Source: Flavobacterium oreochromis (GTDB lineage: Bacteria > Bacteroidota > Bacteroidia > Flavobacteriales > Flavobacteriaceae). Taken from it: a DNA stretch of 64,000 nucleotides. Each line of letters begins with the position of its first letter. Positions within the stretch are counted from its first letter, which is position 1. The notes under the pieces were generated by a model that worked only from the letters and a program-made list of their open reading frames with translations, was not told the origin of the DNA and ran no database searches. Shown in pieces: positions 41,734 to 50,589 of the stretch. Both the position numbers and the translations under genes were made by a program. Where the stretch lies: contig NZ_CP067377.1 of assembly GCF_019565455.1 (NCBI RefSeq), positions 2,796,001-2,860,000 of the forward strand. Reading direction: 5' to 3'.

Positions 41734-42123
41734 ATGTCTATGGTAAATAAATTAGCAGTTGTACTTATTTTTTTTGTTTTTGGATGTCAAAAGAAAAGTG
41801 ATTGTGATTCTGAAAATGTCAATGAAATTTATTTTCAAAACACAAATCATATACCTATAGATTATATTTCTTTTTCTGATCTAAATGGAGTAACTAGCGA
41901 AGTTAAATATAGCAACCCTAAACTAAAAAAAGCTGAGAAGAATATCGAAAAGTTAGAAATAAATGAAATTACATCTCAATTAGTTAAGGATGGTTTTCTA
42001 ATTACTATAAATGGAAAATATAAATATCGCATTGAAGATGTGAAATATGAAGAAATATTTCTTGAAAAAGAACAATGTGGGGAACGAAATTATATGGTTG
42101 TTATCTCAAAGAATATAAATTAA
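41734..42123 (+). CDS. Small lipoprotein, possible second immunity protein
   Basis: 129 aa with lipobox (VLIFFVFGC, Cys near residue 18) followed by QKKSDCDSENVNEIYFQN. The C-terminal half (KDGFLITINGKYKYRIEDVKY) is beta-rich. Two further cysteines (one in DCDSE, one in EQCGER) may pair. It lies 39 bases after the first immunity gene and has no homologous toxin fragment next to it. Confidence 0.65.
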   Translation: MSMVNKLAVVLIFFVFGCQKKSDCDSENVNEIYFQNTNHIPIDYISFSDLNGVTSEVKYSNPKLKKAEKNIEKLEINEITSQLVKDGFLITINGKYKYRIEDVKYEEIFLEKEQCGERNYMVVISKNIN

Positions 42124-42293
42124 ATGGTGATTTAATTAATTATGGCAACATATTAATTAAATTATAAAGGTATTTCATTTATTTTTTACTACTCATTTAA
42201 TTCATAGCTAATTTTTATAAAACCAATGAATTAATATAGAAAAAGAATTTTTTTAAAATTTTCATTTGGAAAAATAGAGAAATGTCATTGTAA

Positions 42294-42466
42294 AGCCTGA
42301 AGTATTTAGCACAAATTATTATGGATATGTTTATGAAAAATAAAATTAATTTACTATTGTCATACTTATTTATTTTATCAGGATGCAACAATCATGCTGA
42401 AAAAATAAATTGTGAAAAAAATGGGATACTAACTGGCTCGATAACATTAAAAGGATTTGAAAATTA
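42294..42466 (+). pseudogene. Duplicated effector-tail / immunity-start remnant
   Basis: Repeats 41168-41340 with few changes: effector tail KPEVFSTNYYGYVYEK with its stop, then a lipoprotein start LLLSYLFILSGCNNHAEKIN that ends prematurely after LKGFEN. The toxin body upstream is lost. 42124-42293 contains only degraded sequence. Confidence 0.75.
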
Positions 42467-42493
42467 AAGATCTATTTTGAATGCAATTTGTAA

Positions 42494-42924
42494 GTGCAAA
42501 TTTTTATAGGTATATTAAATTTAAAAAATAGCATTATCTGCATCTTTATTTTAATTAGTTGTAAAAATTCACACAATTGTGAAAAACAAACAATTGATAT
42601 CAATAATTTATTTTATTTGACAACAAGAATTTATTCACAATCCAATGAATATAAAGTTTATCTTAAAAAGATAGTAAAATCATTTTAGGCGAAGTAATTA
42701 CCAGAAGGATAAATGAAGGCAGTGAAAATATAATTGTTAATTTTAAAAAAACATTTAATGTAACTAGAATTGACAGTTTATTTTTAGAAATCAACAAAAA
42801 AACTCACATCATTTCTGATATTAAATTTTTAGAAGTTGAAACAACTAATGGAAGTAGCAATCCTTGTTTATTATCTTATAAATTAGATGGTAATAAAAAA
42901 ACAGGAAAAGAAATTGAACTTTAA
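42494..42924 (+). pseudogene. Small lipoprotein, possible third immunity protein (one frameshift)
   Basis: From about GTG 42494: LNLKNSIICIFILISCKNSH gives a lipoprotein signal with Cys in LISC. The frame breaks near 42668 (A-run one short) and continues DSKIILGEVITRRINEGSEN to NKKTGKEIEL, stop 42922-42924. About 143 aa. The pattern TFNVTRIDSLFLEINKKTHI resembles the strands of the 41201 protein. Start position uncertain. Confidence 0.55.
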
Positions 42925-43668
42925 GACTTCATAGAAGATATAATCTGGGTATTCAATTTATTTGCCAAGAAAAAACCGAATGATTATATAAAATTTGTAT
43001 GTGGATTATTTAGAACAGGAATAGCAACTTTTAATAGTTATACCGCAAAACCAAGTAAAGAGATCACCGACAAGCAAATTAATACAAAAGGACATCCTTT
43101 AAACACAGGAGGTATGCCTTTGATTGATTACATTACAATGGCTGGAACTAGAAATACAGACCACCCAGATTATAAAGGAGGTAATGAAGAGTTTCAAGCT
43201 ATTAATTGGCCTAATTTTATGATTTATTTAAGTGAAAATTTATTAGGTTATAAGAGTGTTTCGTCTAAAGGAATTTATAATCCTATTGCGCCTCTTATCT
43301 ATACATCTTTTGATATTGAAACAAAAATTAAAGATATTAATAATCAATTCAGGGCAGGATATAAACTTATTTTAATGATTGATTCAGATTTAATTGATGA
43401 TGTTTGGGACATAAAAGGAGCAGACTTGCATTGGGTTGTTCTAGAAAGTAAAATTACAGAAATACAAATGTTAAACAATAAAGGAAAAATCGAATATATG
43501 CTAGATTTTAGAGTTTATAGTTGGGGGACTAATCCATTTGATGATAATGTTAAAATTAAAGACAAGTCTGGGAACGATATATTTAACGAGGGCTATAGAA
43601 ATTTAAAACGACCTATTACGAAAGAACATTTCATGAACAACTATAATGGATATATAAAACTTAAATAA
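42925..43668 (+). pseudogene. Orphan effector C-terminal domain
   Basis: Open frame from the base after the preceding stop. It reads WVFNLFAKKKPNDYIKFVCG, LFRTGIATFNSYTAKPS, then GADLHWVVLESKITEIQ, FRVYSWGTNPFDD and a tail EHFMNNYNGYIKLK. It aligns part by part with the effector at 39838 (FVKELHRTGYFKF, EHWVVFEE, NYYGYVYGK). The N-terminal delivery module and the nucleophile Cys are missing, so it cannot be delivered as it stands. An internal ATG at 43114 gives 184 aa. Confidence 0.72.
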
Positions 43669-43692
43669 TATGCGTAATTTTATAAAAAATCA

Positions 43693-45055
43693 GGCAGTAT
43701 AACACAAACTGTGTAAGTTAAAAAGTTATTCTGAAAAATTAGCTCGCTTAAAAGAGCTAAAATTTTTCGGAAATAACTTTTTAACGTTTTATATATTTAC
43801 ATAGTTATGATAGACAAAGAAGACTTATTAAACAACAAGGATTTTTTTAAATCCTTTAAAAATGGAGAAGATTTATCTTCCTTTTTTAAGCAAATGCATA
43901 AACGAGCAGTAGAACACATGCTCAATGCCGAACTAGATGCTCACTTAGATACCGAAAAACATCAAAAAACCTCTGACGGCAATTATCGTAATGGTCATGG
44001 AACCAAGAAGATTAAGACTTCCTTTGGAGAAGATCAAATTAAAGTCCCAAGAGATAGAGAAGGTAGTTTTGAACCTGTTTTAGTCCCTAAAAGACATAAT
44101 ATTATTGATGGTTTAGAGAATGTTATCATTTCATTTTATGCTAAAGGAATGAGTGTTAGTGATATTGAAGAGCAAATCAAAGAAATGTATAATTTTGACA
44201 TTTCAACTTCTACCATTTCAAGAATTACTAATGCAGTAGCAAGTGAGATAGTAACCTGGCAAAACAGACCATTAGATGAAGTTTACTTAATTGTTTGGAT
44301 GGATGGAATTGTTTTCAAAGTTCGTGAAAACTCAAAAGTAATCAATAAAACTATCTATTTAGCAGTAGGACTTAATCATGAAGGACGAAAAGAAGTTCTT
44401 GGTATGTGGTTAGGTAAGAATGAAAGTTCAAGCTTCTGGATGAGTGTTTTAACCGATTTAAAAGCCCGCGGAGTGGAAGATATTTTAATAACGGCTACCG
44501 ATAATTTAAACGGATTTACTCAAACCATACGTTCTGTTTTTCCTGAATCACAAACACAGATTTGTGTGGTTCACCAAATAAGAAATGCTTGTAGATATGT
44601 CGTATGGAAAGATAAAAAGCAATTTACAACCGACATGAAACTAGTCTATACAGCACCAACAAAACAAGCCGCCGAGTTAGCTCTAGAAGATTTTGCTCAA
44701 AAATGGGAATCTAAATATGGATATGCTATCAAATCTTGGAGGGAAAATTGGGACGAATTAACCATCTTTTTGACTTCCCGTTAGAAATCCGCAAAATTAT
44801 TTATACCACAAATTTAATTGAAAATCTTAATGGGAAAATTCGCAAGTACACCAAAAACAAAATGTCGTTTCCAACAGATGAGGCGGTAATAAAATCGGTT
44901 TACCTTGCCTTAAAAGAAGCAACTAAAAAATGGTCGATGCCAATACAAAATTGGGGTATTGTTTTAAACCAATTTAATCTTATATTTGAAAAAAGGCTCA
45001 GATTATAAAATCCAAGCCTAAACTTTTTAACTTACACACTTTGTAGGATAGTGTC
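43693..45055 (+). mobile_element. IS256-family insertion sequence
   Basis: 1363 bp. Left end GGCAGTATAACACAAACTGT, right end (reverse complement) GACACTATCCTACAAAGTGT. The inner 14 bases TGTGTAAGTTAAAA are identical in both arms. It is flanked by the 8-bp direct repeat AAAAATCA (43685-43692 and 45056-45063), the duplication size expected for IS256. The intact duplication indicates fairly recent insertion. Confidence 0.93.
43807..45008 (+). pseudogene. IS256-family transposase (one frameshift)
   Basis: Mutator-like DDE transposase of about 400 aa. N-terminal AVEHMLNAELDAHLDTEKH, GNYRNGHGTKKIKTSFGE and VPRDREGSFEPVLVPKR; catalytic region VYLIVWMDGIVFKVRE (first Asp), ILITATDNLNGFTQ (second Asp) and CVVHQIRNACRYV. 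The frame breaks near 44772 (five T's, six needed) and continues [20 protein letters not shown] with the final Glu region. If the break is a read error the element is autonomous. Confidence 0.92.
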
Positions 45056-45448
45056 AAAAATCAAAAAACAGAATTAATAATTATTTTAATTTTCCTGATT
45101 TTATTTCCTATTCAATTTTTATTTTTTTGGATGGATACGTTAATTAAATCAATTATATATGATTCTTTTACAAAAAGAACAAATGAATTCAATGATAGTT
45201 TATACCTACTAATAAACATATTGTTTTTAATATTATCGTTTTTCTCCTATCTAAAAATAAAATTAAAACTCAAGTATTTCTTTTTCATCTTATATCTTTT
45301 ATTTTTATCAACTTTTTTTGCTTTTGCAATTAATTATAGTCAACCTTCTATTATTTTGGTTTTACTTTTAAATTCATTATTTACATGTTTAACGGCAATA
45401 ATACTCTTACTATTTGTCAAATTTCGGAACGTTTTTGATGAAAATTGA

Positions 45449-45773
45449 TATATACAAGCTTATATAGATGATCCAAAAAATGAAGGAGAATTAAAAGTTT
45501 GGAAACATAATAGGTTTAGATGGTTTGATAGGATGATGGTGGATGAAGAGATAGAAGATAGAACTAGTAAAGGAATGCCTTGGAAAATAAATCAAGCTGG
45601 AACTTCATTGTGTCGCAATTATCAGATGTCTTATAAACTGAGGAGAAGAAACTTTTTTATTTACTGATACTAATGGGAATTTAAAGCAATCAACAAAATT
45701 GGGTTATGGTACCTTTTGGTCTTCTAATAATATGCATGATGCCATTCCTTTTCCTGAAACCAATCTGAATTAG
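45449..45773 (+). pseudogene. Third effector remnant
   Basis: 91 bases (45449-45539) nearly duplicate 40307-40397 and encode IQAYIDDPKNEGELKVWKHN and RFRWFDRM of the delivery module. They continue with KINQAGTSLC, a nucleophile-type Cys. The frame then degrades; another frame gives LFTDTNGNLKQSTKLGYGTF and ends FPETNLN at 45773. The upstream N-terminus is absent. The region 45774-45988 holds nothing recognisable. Confidence 0.65.
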
Positions 45774-45988
45774 TAAAAGAAAAACTCCCTTTGATCAGAT
45801 TTTGTTTCGGATAAAGATTACAACAAAACCATACAAAATTATAAATAGGTTCCTAGTTAATTTAAAATAGAATCCCATTTTTTATCATTTATTTGTAGTT
45901 TATCAAGAAGGTAATACTAATAATTTATCATGATCATTTTATATTCAATATTTTATCATAAATTTCCCAAAAAAAGTTTTTACAGAAT

Positions 45989-46723
45989 ATGAAAGTAATA
46001 TATACATTGCTATTGATTATAATCTTTGATTATTCATTTGGACAAACTATACAAGATTGTTCAATTTGCTCAAATAAAATAATTAAAAATGATCAGATAG
46101 AAGAACTTAGTATTGATGAAATCAGACTTTTAATAAATGAAATCTTTGCTAGAAATGGTTATCAATTTGAAAATGATAGATTTCAAAATTTCTTTGAAAA
46201 TAAATCTTGGTATAAATCAAAAAGCGATAATAAAAACATATCGTTTACTGAAGTAGAAAAGAAAAATATTAAATTTTTCAAAGACAAAATAAAAGAGCTA
46301 CAAGCGGATCGACAAGAATTAGTAAATCAACTTAAAATTTTTAAAGCCCAAATTTTAAATAACAAGAAAGAAGAACTCAAAACAGAATTTAATTTTTATT
46401 ATGAAAATTTAGAGGGAAATGATGAAGAACCTAAAAGATTAAAAGAAGTTTTAAATAAAATAAATTTTGATGATATAAATTATTACAGAAATAATGGATT
46501 AAATAGTGTAATGACGGATAATGGCTTTGTTAAAATTATTTATGAACTTTTTATAGAAAACAAAGAAATTAACTTGTATTATAATTACATGAGTCATTCA
46601 AAAATTATTAAAGATTTTGATGAATTTACTGATTATCATTCAGAAGGAGAGTACATGTATAATTGGAAATTTGAATTTAAGAATAATAAACTTAAATTTA
46701 TAAGGCTATTAATGGCAGGATAA
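45989..46723 (+). CDS. YARHG-domain secreted protein
   Basis: 244 aa with a signal peptide (LLLIIIFDYSFGQ). Residues 37-75 form a YARHG domain: ELSIDEIRLLINEIFARNGY then RFQNFFENKSWYKSK. YARHG domains are extracellular modules of unknown function in bacterial surface proteins. A coiled-coil-like helix follows (FFKDKIKELQADRQELVNQL). CSICSN near the N-terminus may be a small disulfide. It follows the effector array and could be an additional member, but no link is visible. Confidence 0.75.
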   Translation: MKVIYTLLLIIIFDYSFGQTIQDCSICSNKIIKNDQIEELSIDEIRLLINEIFARNGYQFENDRFQNFFENKSWYKSKSDNKNISFTEVEKKNIKFFKDKIKELQADRQELVNQLKIFKAQILNNKKEELKTEFNFYYENLEGNDEEPKRLKEVLNKINFDDINYYRNNGLNSVMTDNGFVKIIYELFIENKEINLYYNYMSHSKIIKDFDEFTDYHSEGEYMYNWKFEFKNNKLKFIRLLMAG

Positions 46724-46756
46724 TTCAAGTTGTAAAAAATAAGAAATCAAATAATT

Positions 46757-47733
46757 ATGGCAAGAATATATTATTATCAAGAAAAACTCAGTGGTAATGC
46801 TTTTAAAAATAATATAATTAATTCTGAATTATTTGATTATATTTTTGAAAATACGAGCTATTCGAATTTTGAAATACTACCTACTTCAAAAAAATCATTT
46901 TTTAGATTTTTAAAATCAACTAAAGAGATTTTTAAAATGATACAAATTTCTCGTGATGGCATAGATTATAAAGCAAATGAAGGTAATTTTTATTTGCCAA
47001 AAGCAATTATTTTTTGTGATAAGAATGATTATAATTTTCCTTCTGAATTTTATTTTATTGCAAAAATAGGAGACAAAATAGAAATTCGTAAATGTAAGGG
47101 AGGAAAAGAGGTAAAATGGTTTCAAATTCCTGATTTACATGGTGAAGTAACAGAAAAAAAAATCATTTTAAAATTAGAAAATAGTCTTTTAGAACTAAAA
47201 AAATCATTGAAACAACATATAATAAACAATTTAATATAGACAATAAGGAAAAAAAAGAAATAGTACAGCGGAAAATAGAAGAGGAACAGCCTTTATTAGA
47301 TCAAAATCAAAAAAAAGCGTATAAAAATTTGATAGAGTTATGTGCTCCCTTAAATCCTAAAAAGGAACAAATTATTCTTTTTATAGAGCAACTTAAAAAG
47401 TATGATCAGAATAAATCGTATTATGCAACACTTAATTGTTTATTGAATTTTTTAGATCAAAATCAAATTTCTTTTATTTTAAGATTAGATTGGAAAGCGG
47501 CAATTGAAGATTTAAAATGGGTTCTGGAATTATCTTTAAAACAAAATTTTAATTTAGTAATAGAATTACCTGATGAAAAAAGTTATGAAGAAAACGTTTC
47601 AGTATCTTTTCATCATGTTTTTCAAGATTTTGAAAAAGCATTAATAAAAAAAGGATTACAAATAGGATTTATTAATACAGAGTCAGATGAATACGTTTTT
47701 ATTATACATAAAATTTTAGATAAAAAGAAATAA
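46757..47733 (+). pseudogene. Protein of unknown function, probably one gene (one frameshift)
   Basis: The first frame (46757-47239) starts MARIYYYQEKLSGNAFKNNI and contains LYLPKAIIFCDKNDYNFPSE-like strands and a C-terminal helix. Shifting by one base near 47231 continues NIDNKEKKEIVQRKIEEEQP through LIELCAPLNPKKEQIILFIE to the end at 47733, giving about 325 aa. The last part (HHVFQDFEKALIKKGLQIGF) resembles DUF6630-type proteins, a weak impression. If the shift is real the second part would start at TTG 47329. Confidence 0.5.
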
Positions 47734-47938
47734 AAAAAGTAATAAATTTAATGGGTTATGAATATCAAGAAAGCCAAGAATAAATCTAAAAGAAGAATTA
47801 TTTTTATTTTCAAATGGGATTGGAAATGATTCCTAATTTTCATATAATCTAATTATTAGTATCTTTACAAGATAATTACAGCTATATAACGTAATTAAAA
47901 AGATTAACTCAAAATAATATTGTTTTAAAAAAAGTAAA

Positions 47939-48646
47939 ATGTATTTTAAAAAATTAACCTTAATTATTTTTACCGCAATCATCCTTATATCTGTTGCTTG
48001 TTCAAAAGAAACTACAATAACAGAAATAAATGATTCTAATGCCTTAGTAGGATCAGGTTCTATTGTATCAAAAGAGGTTTTATTAGCTCAATTTGAAGAA
48101 ATAGTATTAGAAAAAAATTGTAATGTTGAACTTATAAGAGGAACGGAATATAAAGCAAGTATTTCAGACTATTCTAATTTAGTTCAATATACAAAACTAG
48201 AAAATATAGGTTCAAAATTAATTATTAAAACAGAGCCTCAGAATATTATTTTAAATAATTCAAAGGCTAAAGTGATTATTTATCTTCCTGAACAAACCTT
48301 AAAAGCAATAAATATTCTAGGGGCTGGAAATATTAATTTTAAAAGTCAATTTAATGACATAACGAATATAGCAATTTCAGGTAGTGGTAATATAACTAAT
48401 GAAGTTCCATCAGTAACAAAATCTCTAAATATATCAATTAATGGATCAGGAAGTGTAGATGTCTTGAAAACACAGTCTCAAATGGCTATTTGTGATATAT
48501 CAGGAAGTGGAAACATAAAATTAGCAATTTCCGATATTTTAAATGCTACTATTTTAGGTAGTGGAAATATTTATTACCAAAGTAATAATAATGTAACTTC
48601 TATTACAAGCGTAATTACGGGATCAGGAAAAGTAATTAAATTGTAA
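47939..48646 (+). CDS. Head GIN domain (DUF2807) lipoprotein
   Basis: 235 aa. Lipobox LISVAC at the N-terminus, then NDSNALVGSGSIVSKEVLL and the beta-helix-like GIN domain with repeated Gly-Ser-Gly turns: AISGSGNITNEV, SINGSGSVDVLK, DISGSGNIKLAI, TILGSGNIYYQS, VITGSGKVIKL. Members are putative auto-transporter adhesin heads; here it would be an outer-membrane or periplasmic anchored beta-helix. The frame is intact. Confidence 0.88.
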   Translation: MYFKKLTLIIFTAIILISVACSKETTITEINDSNALVGSGSIVSKEVLLAQFEEIVLEKNCNVELIRGTEYKASISDYSNLVQYTKLENIGSKLIIKTEPQNIILNNSKAKVIIYLPEQTLKAINILGAGNINFKSQFNDITNIAISGSGNITNEVPSVTKSLNISINGSGSVDVLKTQSQMAICDISGSGNIKLAISDILNATILGSGNIYYQSNNNVTSITSVITGSGKVIKL

Positions 48647-49004
48647 ATAAAAAGAAGGTAGCTAAAAGTAAAATCCAGATAAAATTTGTGATTTTCATAG
48701 AAGAACGAGTATAACAATAGATGAAGCGGTAAGATTGCGGACTTTTAAGGTATTCTTTTGTCTGTGGTTTTCAAAATTTTAAAACTATATAAATACATGC
48801 TTTTTATTATCTAAAATTACTGATAAAAGACCCTTTTAATTTTTAGAAAACTCTTTTTATTAGAGTGAAGATGTAAGATTTTAGTTATTTTGAATTATAA
48901 AAACAAAAAATATTTTAAATATATGTATCGTAGATTCCTAATACATAATTAGGATTAAACTTTTTACTTTTTTATAAGTCTAATTTTTATTTAAGATTAT
49001 ATTT
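48647..49004. other. Intergenic region between the GIN lipoprotein and esterase genes
   Basis: Contains MITE-like copy 8 (48657-48755). The remainder is AT-rich, with no obvious promoter elements. Confidence 0.4.
48657..48755. repeat. MITE-like palindromic repeat, copy 8 (short)
   Basis: GGTAGCTAAAAGTA at the left and AAGATTGCGGACTTTTAAGG at the right. The latter matches the right part of copies 4 and 6. A shortened, decayed member. Confidence 0.45.
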
Positions 49005-49964
49005 ATGAAAAAGATCAATATTTTGTTTTATATCAATATTTTTATACTATTAGGAAGTTGTCTAAAAGAAGATTCTAATGAACCAATTCTAGATCCGATG
49101 CCTACAGGTTTATATGGAAGTATGGTATATAAAGAGACTGATATTGTAGTAAATGAAATTACTTATACTACAAGGCCTAATTTTCAAAATTTACAATATA
49201 CATCTGAAAAAACTAAACAGTTTGAAATAAATCAGCCTTTACTTTCTGCAAAAATGGATCTTTATTTACCCCCAAATGCAAATCCAAGTAAAAAGCAGCC
49301 TTTATTAATAATGATTCATGGAGGAGGGTATGAATCTGGGGATAAAAAGGCTTGGGAAAATGAAGCGTATACTTATTCCAGAGCAGGTTATATTTGTGCT
49401 TCTTTAAATTATCGATTAACACAAAATGGAGGAAATCAAACCCCTGAATTAAGATTATATACTGTTCAATGTGCTTTAGAAGATATTCAAAATGGTATAC
49501 GGTTTTTAAAGAAAAATAGCGATATATATTATATAGATACAACTCGTACTATTGTTTTTGGAGGTTCTGCTGGAGGAGGATTATCTTTAACTAATGCAAT
49601 AGAATATGATGCAGTAATAGGAATAAATGATCATCCTGGTATTTCTAGTAAAACGGAAGGTTCTATTTCTACAGGAGCAACTCTAATTAATGATGATCCA
49701 GCAAGCATGCAAACTACCTTACATTATGATAGATTTGATTCACCTATTTTATTATTTCACGCAAAAGAAAATGATTCATCTACAGGGGCAACATGGACTA
49801 AGAATGTTATTTCTACTCAAGAGTTAATTAATAATTCAGGAAATTTATGTATAACAGTAGCCCAACCTAATATGACACATATAGTAGGATTAGAATTAGG
49901 AGGAAACTATTGGCACTATATACAACCATTTTTATGGACTTATTTAAAAATAGATAAACTCTAA
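49005..49964 (+). CDS. Lipoprotein alpha/beta hydrolase (esterase)
   Basis: 319 aa. Lipobox (FILLGSC) then an alpha/beta-hydrolase of the carboxylesterase/BD-FAE type. Oxyanion-hole motif LLIMIHGGGYESGDKKAW, nucleophile elbow VFGGSAGGGLSLT (Ser), acid candidate in LLFHAKENDSS and His in NMTHIVGLELGG. Likely acts on ester substrates in the periplasm or at the surface. Own terminator at 50106. Confidence 0.88.
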   Translation: MKKINILFYINIFILLGSCLKEDSNEPILDPMPTGLYGSMVYKETDIVVNEITYTTRPNFQNLQYTSEKTKQFEINQPLLSAKMDLYLPPNANPSKKQPLLIMIHGGGYESGDKKAWENEAYTYSRAGYICASLNYRLTQNGGNQTPELRLYTVQCALEDIQNGIRFLKKNSDIYYIDTTRTIVFGGSAGGGLSLTNAIEYDAVIGINDHPGISSKTEGSISTGATLINDDPASMQTTLHYDRFDSPILLFHAKENDSSTGATWTKNVISTQELINNSGNLCITVAQPNMTHIVGLELGGNYWHYIQPFLWTYLKIDKL

Positions 49965-50105
49965 CTAAAAAAAGTTATTATAAAGACGGTAATTTTCTAG
50001 TGTTTTAATTAGACTAATTGATTAAAAAAAAATGAAAAGCTTTGTGATGAAGATCTAAGGAGAAGAATACACGGAAATTTTTGCAGCAGCGGTAGTCTTA
50101 TTATA

Positions 50106-50140
50106 TTGAATCTAAAAAATGAGTGCTTTTTTAGATTCAA
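50106..50140. terminator. Esterase terminator
   Basis: Perfect 14-bp inverted repeat TTGAATCTAAAAAA/TTTTTTAGATTCAA with a 7-base loop TGAGTGC, about 140 bases after the esterase stop. Confidence 0.65.
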
Positions 50141-50380
50141 AGTCATTTTATCTATAATGAATTTTTAAAGCTTAATTTGAGTTTAATTTGTTAATCAAGA
50201 TAGTTCTTTTTTTATATCAAACATTATTTTACTTTTATTGTAGGTAGTGCTTCTTCTTAGGTATAAAAGATTTCAATTGTTTTATTATTTTATTATAGTA
50301 AACTTTAGAATGATGAGAAAAAGCAGTTTTTTATTTATAAAATAAACTACTAGCTGATTTAATAGCAGTTCTTAATGAAA

Positions 50381-50569
50381 GAGCTGTCTCAAAAGTTTGT
50401 AATCTTGTCATTTTTGTAAAGGTTAACAAATGGATAGGTTTGGTTAACCTTTACAATTATGATCAAAAAAGACCTGTGGGGTATGCTTGAATAAGTGAAA
50501 CCACATAATATTCATTATGGAGCTCCCTCTTTGGTTGGAGTGACAAACATTCCTTTTTTGGGACAGTCT
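50381..50569. repeat. MITE-like palindromic repeat, copy 7
   Basis: GAGCTGTCTCAAAAGT at the left and TTTTTTGGGACAGTC at the right. The interior ATAATATTCATTATG and TTGGAGTGACAAAC match copy 6. It includes an extra palindromic GGTTAACAAA...TTGGTTAACC stretch. Confidence 0.7.
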
Positions 50570-50589
50570 TTAATTAAAATATTCGTATT

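Larger units (their letters stand above)
43670..45448 (+). pseudogene. Membrane protein gene interrupted by IS256 (possible immunity gene)
   Basis: ATG 43670, one base after the orphan effector stop, opens MRNFIKNQ and is cut by the IS at 43693. Removing the IS and one 8-bp duplicate joins it in frame to KTELIIILIFLILFPIQF at 45064 and runs to a stop at 45446-45448, giving 135 aa with four hydrophobic helices (LLINILFLILSFFSYLKI, FFFILYLLFLSTFFAFAI, LFTCLTAIILLLFVKF). Position directly after an effector domain suggests immunity. The remaining frame from ATG 45131 (105 aa) may or may not be expressed. Confidence 0.75.
49965..50589. other. Intergenic region between convergent genes
   Basis: Contains the esterase terminator and MITE-like copy 7. 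The stretch around 50090-50165 resembles 37660-37730 upstream of vgrG (GTAGT..TTAT, ATTCAAAG, TTTTA), suggesting a shared decayed segment. No gene. Confidence 0.4.
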
